A stretch of 59,811 nt of DNA from a virus: the IMG/VR virus record IMGVR_UViG_3300023199_000016, positions 1 through 59,811 of that record; one strand, given 5' to 3'. This document shows positions 30,802 through 38,469 of this stretch, piece by piece. The notes below the pieces were generated by a model. It ran no database searches. It worked only from the letters and a program-made list of their open reading frames with translations, and was not told the origin of the DNA. Position 1 is the first letter of the stretch, and each line of letters starts with the position of its first letter. Both the position numbers and the translations under genes were made by a program.

Positions 30802-33705
30802 TTAGAACTCCTCTTCCTCTTCATCAACAAAGTCCGGTCGGTCGGCCTTCGCCGCGTCGCCGGAATCACGCAACGTACGAAGCATGTCAATGAAGCCCGG
30901 TGTCTTTCGATACGTTCGGTCACAGCGTGTAAGCGCGTTCTTACGAACAAGCAATGATAGAAGCTTGGTTGCTCGCTCACGCGTCCACCCGCACCAATCG
31001 CATATGTCAGCAAATGCGATGTTGTCCGTTGCCAACATCTTCAAGACGAAGTCCGACGGGAAGGGCACATCAGTGAGAATACGATCGCGCACTCGTCGTG
31101 AATCATCTGGTGTCATACTGGTTGCGGCGAGCATTGCAGAAGAGAACTCTTTATATCCGCAAGCGTTATCAGAATACAACCTATCGAGAGTTTCTGCGAT
31201 GAACTCGACGTGACACCGTCGAATCACCAGCACGTTACGGTCGTCATCATCGTGACTGAACGTTCGCGCCGCTAAGCCCGCTGATAATCGTGCTAACTTG
31301 AATCGCATTGAGCCTCGATCAACGATCGGCATTGATTCACTGTACATTCCGCACAACCACACTGCTTTATCAAGGATCGCTTCTTCTGCTGCATTGGTGA
31401 ATCGTACTTGTGGCACGCCGCGGGTCCACGCCCAAAGAATGTTTCGTCTGCATAATTCCGATGTGTACTGATGCGGCACCTTTGGTCGCTTGCGCATCAA
31501 CTTGTTTATCTCGTTGACCGGCACTTGTCCCTCGGCGACGATAAGCACGGCATCAAATCGACGAATATCTTCAAGCGAGCCGATCAACTCTTTCACTGCC
31601 TCCACACCAAAGTTGTACGCAGCAAGCGGTCGATCACTGCGTGGATTGCTTACCATCACAAGCCGCGTTCGTGCATGTGATCGTCGCTTCTCGATCTTTG
31701 GTATTTCAGCGATGCCAGTCGATCGCATATCGGTCAACTTACCAAGCACCTCGGTGCTGGTCCCTTTGATCTCTTCAAGAATCACCAGTCTCTTGTCGTG
31801 CGTTGGGATCACGCCCCACGTAACGAACCACCGATTATTGCCTAACTGCTGTAAGCCACCAAGCAGGCCAGCAACCGTTGCATTCTTACATTCAATTCGT
31901 TCACCCAAACCGTAGTGACGCATCATACGAAGCGTGCTTTCAGATTTGCCCTGTGCAGTATCACCAACGATCAAGAGCTCGCCCCAACCTTTCTCCAACC
32001 TGCTGTCAAACTCGAACAAGAGTGGCGTGTGATAGATAACGTCAACCATCAAGTGCATATCACGACGATGAAAGATGCGTGTCACATTTGCTTCAAGATC
32101 TTCATACACTTGATTCAATCGTGCGTGCAACGATTCAACGGTCCACTCTTTCGGCTTGAAGATCGCGAGCTCATCAAGCTCATCCTCTTTCGGTTTGAAT
32201 TGGTTTAGGCTGTCTTCGGATAGTGCAAGATCGTTGGCGAGCAAGATTGCTTGCTGCGTCTTTGGATGCGGCCACGATCGACCAATCAACCGATAGGCGA
32301 CATTCGACTCCACCTCTTTCGATACAATGTATGCCGGTCGTGTAACGTGTTGGTCATCGCGTCGGCCTATTTCAAGTTGGGGCGTTAGTCTAACATCGTG
32401 TACGTTGTAGAACGTTCGCGGTGTGAACTCTACAACGTCGCACGGCGGCATGCACAACGCATCCAGTATCCACTTGCGATGTTTATCCGTTGACGTTTCA
32501 ACCATACCGATAAGTGCGGGCGATTGTGCAGAGATCGTTAGGTCAACAAATCCGTGTTCATCTGGTTTCTTGTGAAAGACTGGACATTCAATACAGAACT
32601 CTTTGTTTCGGGTGCACGAGCATCGCACATCCTTTGGCAACAAGTACGGCGCCGTATCAATCGCCGACACAACGGCGGTCAATCGTACACGCTTCCCGGT
32701 TCGTTCTGCATCGGCGGCTTGATGAAGATCGATGTCCTCCGGTTCGTTACGATCAAGTGGTTCCTTTACTTGAAGCGCAGGTGGTTCCCAAAGCGGCGCA
32801 CGCTTTATCAAACCGATAAGATCGGCGCTCGTCGCATCTTCACGGCCAAACCAATCATTCACATCGCCGTGTGGATACTTCGATTCATCAAGCGGCAATT
32901 CAGCCACTCGAACTTTCTTAGCGTATGCGCTTAGCATCGCCGCTACTCGATCAGTCGCTTTCTTACCTTCTGTATCAATGTCGAATAGGATGACAACGTC
33001 TTTGCCTTCAAGCAAGTGCGACAGTGATGGGTCCCAATTGCTCTCGCCGCCCGTTGCACTTACGGCGCCAATCTTCGACGGGTTCAAGTAGTGCTTACAC
33101 AGAACCGCTTTGAGTTCGCCGCCACAGATGACTATCGTATTGAATCGGTCAACTTGTTCTTCTTGATACAAGCGAAGCTTTCCGTAGCCCCGCGTGTTAC
33201 GCATCTTCTGATCACCAGGCGCACCGGGCATGTATCGACGAATGTTGACGATGAACCCGTCTTTGTCTTGCACGGGTATCGTGATGCGGCCTTTGTTTAT
33301 GCCAAGCTTTGCGTCACGAATCATCTCATCAGTTATGCCGCGCTTACGAAGTTCGCGAAGAGAAGGATTCGCTTCCCAGATTGCGTTGTGATATTGTTCG
33401 ACGAGCTTGGGGTTGAGAACTTTCTCTTGACGCAGACCGGCGTAACGCGAGCACAAGTCTTCATAGACCGCGACACGCGTTGTGTTCAATGCATTCGCTA
33501 AGAATGATAGGATGTCGCCACTGGCCTCGCACCCGGCGGTGTAACATCGCCACTGGTTCTTCTCAACGTTGATCGATGCGGAAGGGTTCTTATCGTCGTG
33601 ACACGGACAGGCCACACGAGCTTCATCCCCTTGAAGATCGTACTTCCAGCCTATGCGCTCCAACTCAGCAAGCGCGTTTATCTTTGTCAAGTCGATGTTC
33701 GCCAC
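30802..33705 (-). CDS. Primase fused to an MCM-like helicase, 967 aa
   Basis: In order: a CHC2 zinc finger (CPCHDDKNPSASINV, then RCYTAGC, about 32-63), a TOPRIM primase core (IVICGGELKAVL, VVILFDIDTEGKKATD), an OB-like region with a second zinc site (CSCTRNKEFCIECP, about 363-374), and an AAA+ motor with Walker A GDTAQGKS (about 581) and Walker B LVILEEIKG (about 640). A zinc-bearing OB domain before an AAA+ of this type resembles MCM helicases rather than DnaB. The start is the GTG at 33705 after TTGAGGCG; a terminator lies between this and the upstream gene, so a longer version is excluded. Confidence 0.85.
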   Translation of the reverse strand: MANIDLTKINALAELERIGWKYDLQGDEARVACPCHDDKNPSASINVEKNQWRCYTAGCEASGDILSFLANALNTTRVAVYEDLCSRYAGLRQEKVLNPKLVEQYHNAIWEANPSLRELRKRGITDEMIRDAKLGINKGRITIPVQDKDGFIVNIRRYMPGAPGDQKMRNTRGYGKLRLYQEEQVDRFNTIVICGGELKAVLCKHYLNPSKIGAVSATGGESNWDPSLSHLLEGKDVVILFDIDTEGKKATDRVAAMLSAYAKKVRVAELPLDESKYPHGDVNDWFGREDATSADLIGLIKRAPLWEPPALQVKEPLDRNEPEDIDLHQAADAERTGKRVRLTAVVSAIDTAPYLLPKDVRCSCTRNKEFCIECPVFHKKPDEHGFVDLTISAQSPALIGMVETSTDKHRKWILDALCMPPCDVVEFTPRTFYNVHDVRLTPQLEIGRRDDQHVTRPAYIVSKEVESNVAYRLIGRSWPHPKTQQAILLANDLALSEDSLNQFKPKEDELDELAIFKPKEWTVESLHARLNQVYEDLEANVTRIFHRRDMHLMVDVIYHTPLLFEFDSRLEKGWGELLIVGDTAQGKSESTLRMMRHYGLGERIECKNATVAGLLGGLQQLGNNRWFVTWGVIPTHDKRLVILEEIKGTSTEVLGKLTDMRSTGIAEIPKIEKRRSHARTRLVMVSNPRSDRPLAAYNFGVEAVKELIGSLEDIRRFDAVLIVAEGQVPVNEINKLMRKRPKVPHQYTSELCRRNILWAWTRGVPQVRFTNAAEEAILDKAVWLCGMYSESMPIVDRGSMRFKLARLSAGLAARTFSHDDDDRNVLVIRRCHVEFIAETLDRLYSDNACGYKEFSSAMLAATSMTPDDSRRVRDRILTDVPFPSDFVLKMLATDNIAFADICDWCGWTRERATKLLSLLVRKNALTRCDRTYRKTPGFIDMLRTLRDSGDAAKADRPDFVDEEEEEF

Positions 33706-33730
33706 TACACGCCTCAACTTCAAGCACAAG

Positions 33731-33762
33731 AAAAGTTGCACGACCAATAAAGGCCGTGCAAC
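33731..33762 (-). terminator. Intrinsic terminator
   Basis: An 8-bp perfect stem (GTTGCACG/CGTGCAAC) extended by three inner pairs (GCC with GGT, one G-T) and a 6-base loop, followed by TTTTCTTG on the minus strand. It follows the SSB-like gene by 21 bases and should make that gene more abundant than the primase gene. Confidence 0.85.
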
Positions 33763-33782
33763 CGTATCTCCCACCCGGATAC

Positions 33783-34649
33783 TTACATCTCGGTTTCTTC
33801 TTCGTCGCCGCCACTAAGGCCGTCCTCAGTCGCGGGAGTTGCCTCGAGGTCGGTTTCATCGAGGTCCTCGCTTGGCACGAGCTTGGATCGTTCGTGCAGG
33901 TCTTTCAATTCGAGATGCTGTTCCTTGAGGTATGCAAACTGTTCGGCATCCTGAACCCAGCCCGCAGACTGAAAGTCCAGTCCCCACCAGTCGCCGCCGT
34001 TACGCGGCGGACGAAGTCGAGGAGTGAACCGAATACGTTGCCCGTAGACGGGCGCCTTGCGTGAAGTGAGCAAGCCGCAAAGATTGCGACCGGTGATGTG
34101 CTCTGCACGAGCGAATCCAATGAGAACAATCTGCTCGTGCATCGGATGACCGGGCATATCAACAATGCAAACGAAGTTGAGAACCTCCGTATGCATGATC
34201 TTGAATTGCGGGTTGTCCGGGTCCTTCTCTTCGCGAAGCTCAGGGTTGCGAGCTTTCTGAACAATCGGATCCTTCTTGTCGGTCGTGCGATACCGGATCA
34301 TACCGGCAGCTTGATTCTTGATGTCGTTGCATGTCATCCATTCGGGGAAGAAGAACAGCGGGATCACCTCAAACGGCTCGCCCTCTTCGTCGTTGTCATC
34401 GCTTGGAAGCGAAAGCACCTCTTGCGTTGAAGCAACGATGCACGTGCCAACGTCGAAGCGTTCCTTGAGAACACGTTGTGAAGAGTCCTGCACGATCTTC
34501 AGTCGAGGAACAACACGGTACTCTTCCATGACCTCCGTGCCGGTCTCCTCTTCTTGTGCGATGAACTCTGGCATCGTCTCTTCTTCAGGACGAGTGGCGA
34601 GCGCCTTGGCGTCATCACCATTGCGCTTGGTTGTCTTTTTCTTCGCCAT
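33783..34649 (-). CDS. SSB-like replication protein, 288 aa
   Basis: Not recognised as a known SSB, but the layout fits: a basic N-terminus, a central beta-rich part (RLKIVQDSSQRVL, FEVIPLFFFPEW, LNFVCIVDMPG, QIVLIGFARAEH) and a strongly acidic C-terminal tail (SGGDEEETEM), like phage single-strand DNA-binding proteins whose tail recruits partners. It is followed by a strong terminator and lies between helicase and primase genes. The function is inferred. An AAGGAAC site precedes the ATG. Confidence 0.7.
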   Translation of the reverse strand: MAKKKTTKRNGDDAKALATRPEEETMPEFIAQEEETGTEVMEEYRVVPRLKIVQDSSQRVLKERFDVGTCIVASTQEVLSLPSDDNDEEGEPFEVIPLFFFPEWMTCNDIKNQAAGMIRYRTTDKKDPIVQKARNPELREEKDPDNPQFKIMHTEVLNFVCIVDMPGHPMHEQIVLIGFARAEHITGRNLCGLLTSRKAPVYGQRIRFTPRLRPPRNGGDWWGLDFQSAGWVQDAEQFAYLKEQHLELKDLHERSKLVPSEDLDETDLEATPATEDGLSGGDEEETEM

Positions 34650-34660
34650 GTCTTTGTTCC

Positions 34661-34695
34661 TTGAAGTATTGAAGTGTTGAAGTGTTGAAGTATTG
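34661..34695. repeat. Four tandem 8-bp repeats upstream of the SSB-like gene
   Basis: Four copies of TGAAGTRT lie just upstream of the SSB-like gene's ribosome site. They may bind a regulator or simply be replication slippage. Confidence 0.6.
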
Positions 34696-34701
34696 GTACT
34701 T

Positions 34702-35295
34702 TCAGAGATTTGCTTTCGGATTCTTTCTCAAAGTCAACTTATAGATGGGGTAGGTCTTTGACGGATCGATGCCAGGTATGTTGACCGTACCATCACGCAT
34801 CATCGCAGTCACGAATGAAACGAGCGTAGGCCAGTGTGGCATGAACGCCTTGTGCTGCACCATGCTGCTGGGCAAACCAAGAGCGACGCATAAGTCCATG
34901 AACTCTTGCGTGTCGCGCTTTGGCATGTTCACACCATACTTCACATCAATTGATCCGGTCGCAAATCGACCACGCACCTTGTCGGTTGCTTTGGACTCGT
35001 CCTCGAGCCCTTCTTGCGACACGCGTAAGCATGTCACATTCGTGATCATATCAAGTAGACGGTTCGTCTCCTTTCGTATGTCGTCATGAAGCTTACTCAA
35101 TTCACGCAAGACGTAAGCAAGATCAACGGTGTCAACGTTGCTTATGCTTCCAGTTTGGACCGCCTTACGGAACTCCACCAAACGTTTGTATGTCCGTTGA
35201 TGCAACTCCTCACAGTGGTGCAACATCGTAACGGCGGTGTCAACCCTTTCATCAGGGTGTGCTTTATCAGACTGCTTTTCTTTCTTCTTCGCCAT
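34702..35295 (-). CDS. Hypothetical early protein, 197 aa
   Basis: Not recognised. A lysine-rich N-terminus (MAKKKEKQSDK) is followed by helical regions (LHHCEELHQRTYKRLVEFRK, RELSKLHDDIRKETNRLLDM) and a C-terminal part with CVALGLPSSM and an alternating hydrophobic pattern. It overlaps the preceding gene by 29 bases and precedes the SSB-like gene. Replication accessory role suggested by neighbours only. Confidence 0.78.
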   Translation of the reverse strand: MAKKKEKQSDKAHPDERVDTAVTMLHHCEELHQRTYKRLVEFRKAVQTGSISNVDTVDLAYVLRELSKLHDDIRKETNRLLDMITNVTCLRVSQEGLEDESKATDKVRGRFATGSIDVKYGVNMPKRDTQEFMDLCVALGLPSSMVQHKAFMPHWPTLVSFVTAMMRDGTVNIPGIDPSKTYPIYKLTLRKNPKANL

Positions 35296-35659
35296 GAGCG
35301 GCTCCTGTCATAAGATCGTCTACACTAAGTGATCGTTCTTCGTAGTCGCCAGAGACAGCGTTGAATGCAAGCAAGCGTATCGTTCCGTATCGTTGGAAAG
35401 CGACCGCCACGGCGATGCTCACCGCCATCATCTGACCCGTCAAGCAAATGTAGTCTTTCTTGGGGTCATACCGATAACTCTCGAGAGTGCGAATCGTCAA
35501 CGGTGCAAACTCATGAACCAAGAAGGGCACAACTTTGTTATCCATGAGAGTCACAATGTCGCCAAAGTCCGCAGCACCAGACACATCAAGATTCGGCTTA
35601 GGCGACTGTATGAAGAACACCCGCGGAGTGGGGTCAACAAGTTCGTGTTCGGTCGTCAT
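35267..35659 (-). CDS. Hypothetical protein, 130 aa, paralogue of the gene at 37833
   Basis: Not recognised, but it aligns along its length with the protein at 37833-38165: a strand-turn start, LDVSGAADFGDIV (there LDVQAANQFGKVC), then KKDYICLTGQMMA with a hydrophobic helix, and IRLLAFNAVSGDYEER near the end (there MRLLVYDRLKKEYVPR). The conserved DDY/KDY, G and RLL features suggest one ordered fold. The two paralogues flank the helicase gene. Confidence 0.75.
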   Translation of the reverse strand: MTTEHELVDPTPRVFFIQSPKPNLDVSGAADFGDIVTLMDNKVVPFLVHEFAPLTIRTLESYRYDPKKDYICLTGQMMAVSIAVAVAFQRYGTIRLLAFNAVSGDYEERSLSVDDLMTGAAHGEEERKAV

Positions 35660-37693
35660 TCAAACGTCTCCTTTCTCAGGAGCGGTTTCGAGGATACGCT
35701 TCATGACATCGCGAATGTCCGCGAACTCCATGGCGTCGATCTTCTTCTGTGTCACGCGTGCTCGAATCTCTTCATCAATTGTACCCGGCACAACGTAGTC
35801 TCGATAGGTGACGTGCACGCGTGTTCCGATACGATGTGATCGCTTCTCGCTTTGTGAACGATTGCCAAGCGACCAATTCTGTGAGAAGTAACCAACGAGT
35901 GTCACGTTGGTGCCGGTGTCTTCAGGCTTACCATCTGAGCCGGGTGGGTACCCAATCAAGTTCAAACCAGTGCCACCCGCCGCTGCATTAGCAATGAACA
36001 CCTTTACACTTGGGTCGTGGTTGAAGTCGTAGACTGCTTTCTCTCGGTCCGCTTCAGATGTTGAACCGTAGAACGCACGACACTCGACGCCCGCTTCAGT
36101 AAGCGCCTTGATCGTTGCCTTGATGTCGGGAATCCAACACGCCCATATGATCATCTTATCGTTGGGCTTCAATGACTTGGCGTCTTCAACGATCGCATCG
36201 AGTTTCGGATTGCCTCCGGGTATCTGCTGTGCTTCACCGCGAATTGGATTGCCTTCATCGTCAACGTCATCCCACTTGATATGACCTGACGTGATCTGCG
36301 CTAGTCGCAGCAACTTCGTAAGAATGTGCTCGACCGTTGACTCTTTCATCTGTCCGCCTACGCTGATCTCAGCTTGAAGCTTCTTCTGCATGTCAGTGTA
36401 GAGCTTATGCTGCGTCGGCGTCATTGAGATTTCACGAATGTCGTACACCTGTTCGGGGAGATCAAGGTTGGCTTCATTCGTATCAATGACAAACGCAAGT
36501 CGTGCGAGACGCTCCTGAAGAAGTGGAACGTTACGATAGCCGATGAGTTTCTGAAAGCCCCGCTGTGTTGATTCAAACCGACCGTGAAACCCGCGAAAGT
36601 TCTTCCACGAATTGAAACCGGACAGGCCCTCACCTAAGAACTCAAACTGCGGGAAGATGTCGAGCAACGTGTTCAACACTGGCGTGCCAGTCAAACACAT
36701 ACGCTTCTTCGCGCATTCACGTAACTCCATCATCTTCTTGAATCGTTTGGTTTGGGTTGACTTGATGTAGTGCGATTCATCCAGCACCACGAGGTCCCAG
36801 TCACAAAGACGAATTGCTTTCCACGTTCGCTCGACCGCTTCATACGAAGCAACGATGACGGTGTACTTGAAGCCGTCTTCTTGATCCATTGCTTCAACGA
36901 GAAGCTTCGTTCGTTTCAACTCACCGCCACGAAGCACTGTCACACGACCGGATTCGACCGCAAACTTCTCAAACTCGTAGGCCCAGTTCATACGAACGTT
37001 CTTGGGCGCCACGACCAACACACGCATCATGCGTTGCTCTTCGCGATGAATCTTGGCGGCTTCGTAACACACGCGTGCAATGACGACTGGCGTCTTGCCC
37101 GTGCCTTGCTCCATGAACAGAGCAAAGCCTTCCTGTTCGATTGCGCTCGCGAATGCAGTGAGTTGGTATGGTGACAACGGATATTCGTGGTGCTGCACGA
37201 AGTCGTCGGGAATGGGCGGGAGTTGCTTCTTCAGTTTGAATAACGCTCGATGATGCGCACCTTTGGTTGCCTCGAGGAATCGAAGCAAGTTGAGCTGATG
37301 GATCATCTTTGCATCCGGTTCCCAATACACTTGATCGACCGGCCACATCGCATTGATGATAATCGAAGTGAAGTCAGTCGCCGCGAGAACCCAACGACCG
37401 TAGCCCAACTCTTTCCGCTCGGGCACGCGTCGAAACCAGTTATTCATTGCGTTGTGTGAACCGCTGATGCGTCGAGGCGCTTCACCCTCGGGCAAACCCC
37501 AAGTAGTTTCGGCGAATGCTTGGCACTCAAATGATCGACCGTCTTGCGTCATCTTGACATGCAAGCGATCGTTCGTATTCATATGAAGTTCAGTGAGAAG
37601 CTTCTTGGTGCCTTCGCTTAGCGGTTCAACCAATGTGCGTGAAGCACCACGTGCAAGCTCTTGAAGCGCTTGCTCAGGAGAGTTACTTTCCAT
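35660..37693 (-). CDS. SNF2/DEAD-type superfamily 2 helicase, 677 aa
   Basis: Helicase motifs are clear: MEQGTGKTPVVIA (Walker A), VLVVAPKNVRMNW (Ia), VVLDESHYIK (Walker B, DESH), CLTGTPVLN (III), and in the C-terminal domain KMIIWACWIPDI, FIANAAAGGTGLNLI and a late QSEKRSHRIG (VI). This pattern is typical of SNF2-like ATPases in phage replication modules, which move or remodel DNA. The start is the ATG at 37693 five bases after GAAAGGAAA; a GTG at 37708 lies before that site. First gene after the early promoter. Confidence 0.92.
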   Translation of the reverse strand: MESNSPEQALQELARGASRTLVEPLSEGTKKLLTELHMNTNDRLHVKMTQDGRSFECQAFAETTWGLPEGEAPRRISGSHNAMNNWFRRVPERKELGYGRWVLAATDFTSIIINAMWPVDQVYWEPDAKMIHQLNLLRFLEATKGAHHRALFKLKKQLPPIPDDFVQHHEYPLSPYQLTAFASAIEQEGFALFMEQGTGKTPVVIARVCYEAAKIHREEQRMMRVLVVAPKNVRMNWAYEFEKFAVESGRVTVLRGGELKRTKLLVEAMDQEDGFKYTVIVASYEAVERTWKAIRLCDWDLVVLDESHYIKSTQTKRFKKMMELRECAKKRMCLTGTPVLNTLLDIFPQFEFLGEGLSGFNSWKNFRGFHGRFESTQRGFQKLIGYRNVPLLQERLARLAFVIDTNEANLDLPEQVYDIREISMTPTQHKLYTDMQKKLQAEISVGGQMKESTVEHILTKLLRLAQITSGHIKWDDVDDEGNPIRGEAQQIPGGNPKLDAIVEDAKSLKPNDKMIIWACWIPDIKATIKALTEAGVECRAFYGSTSEADREKAVYDFNHDPSVKVFIANAAAGGTGLNLIGYPPGSDGKPEDTGTNVTLVGYFSQNWSLGNRSQSEKRSHRIGTRVHVTYRDYVVPGTIDEEIRARVTQKKIDAMEFADIRDVMKRILETAPEKGDV

Positions 37694-37741
37694 GACGTTT
37701 CCTTTCACAATACTTTCGTTTCGATACTTTCAACGAACAAA

Positions 37742-37766
37742 CGCCAACGCTTGTTAGGCGTCGGCG
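37742..37766 (-). terminator. Leader hairpin with T-rich tail, possible attenuator
   Basis: A 9-bp stem on the minus strand (CGCCGACGC with GCGTTGGCG, one G-T pair) and a 7-base loop followed by TTTGTTCG. It lies between the early promoter and the helicase gene, so it would act as an attenuator or 5' stabiliser. Confidence 0.65.
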
Positions 37767-37789
37767 CTTCTCGTCCCAGGTCACGTTGG

Positions 37790-37818
37790 ATTATAGACTT
37801 CCCAACGTTTGTAGTCAA
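37790..37818 (-). promoter_or_regulatory. Sigma70-type early promoter
   Basis: Minus-strand TTGACT, a 17-base spacer and TATAAT. It starts 15 bases after the last structural-region gene and reads toward the helicase, primase and nucleotide genes. Confidence 0.88.
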
Positions 37819-37832
37819 TAGTTAGGCACAAG

Positions 37833-38165
37833 TTATTTGCGTGCAGGAGGAAGCGCAATGCGAGGCACGTACTCCTTCTTCAGTCGATCGTAAACCAAGA
37901 GACGCATCGAGTCGAAGTGCCGTACCCATGCAGCAGTAAACACGGTAAGCATCGTGCGTGGACCGACCACTAAGAGATAATCATCGTCCGTTGCGACCGG
38001 AAGCACGTCCTCTTCAATGATTGTGACTTGCTTGCGTATATCGTACGGACCGACTGTCTTTGGAAAGATTGGGCACACCTTTCCAAACTGGTTTGCTGCT
38101 TGCACGTCAAGCGGACGCCGCGTGCGATGATCAATAGGTATTCTTGTAGCCCAGACTACAGGCAT
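37833..38165 (-). CDS. Hypothetical protein, 110 aa, paralogue of the gene at 35267
   Basis: Not recognised. Its similarity to the 130-aa early protein spans most of the length (see that entry), with PLDVQAANQFGKVC, DDDYLLVVGPRTMLTVF and RLLVYDRLKKEYVPR as the best matching parts. The ATG is five bases after GAGG. It closes the late transcription unit just before the early promoter. Confidence 0.78.
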   Translation of the reverse strand: MPVVWATRIPIDHRTRRPLDVQAANQFGKVCPIFPKTVGPYDIRKQVTIIEEDVLPVATDDDYLLVVGPRTMLTVFTAAWVRHFDSMRLLVYDRLKKEYVPRIALPPARK

Positions 38166-38181
38166 CTTAGCCTCGTCTTTC

Positions 38182-38469
38182 TTACACGTTCAAGGTGTCA
38201 ACGTAAAGAGTCCACTCGAACTCTCGGTTCCGCTTCTCCGGTCCATCTACTTCAGTGCGATGCCATCGTTCCCGCCCGCGTGATTCAAACTCAAGCAACG
38301 TAAACCCATCTCCTCGAGGGCCTTCATAAACGTCTACACGACGATCACGACCGTCGAGTGGCGGATCAAAGTCTCGCTTGATGTCGTCATCGGTCATCTG
38401 CTGACGACGTTCGCCACGATTCTTTCGATCATCTTGATGCTGCTTGAGTCGGTTGAATAGTTCACTCAT
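38182..38469 (-). CDS. Hypothetical protein, 95 aa
   Basis: Not recognised. A polar, highly charged N-terminus (FNRLKQHQDDRKNRGERRQQ) leads to a beta-like C-terminal part (GFTLLEFESRGRERWHR, then REFEWTLYVD). The ATG overlaps the stop of the lectin-domain gene (ATGA). It could be a chaperone or accessory factor for the receptor-binding candidate, judged by position only. Confidence 0.75.
   Translation of the reverse strand: MSELFNRLKQHQDDRKNRGERRQQMTDDDIKRDFDPPLDGRDRRVDVYEGPRGDGFTLLEFESRGRERWHRTEVDGPEKRNREFEWTLYVDTLNV

Noticed and set aside
33706-33774. Extended start for the primase-helicase
   Set aside because: The extra codons run through the terminator hairpin at 33731-33762 and have no ribosome site; the GTG at 33705 is preferred.
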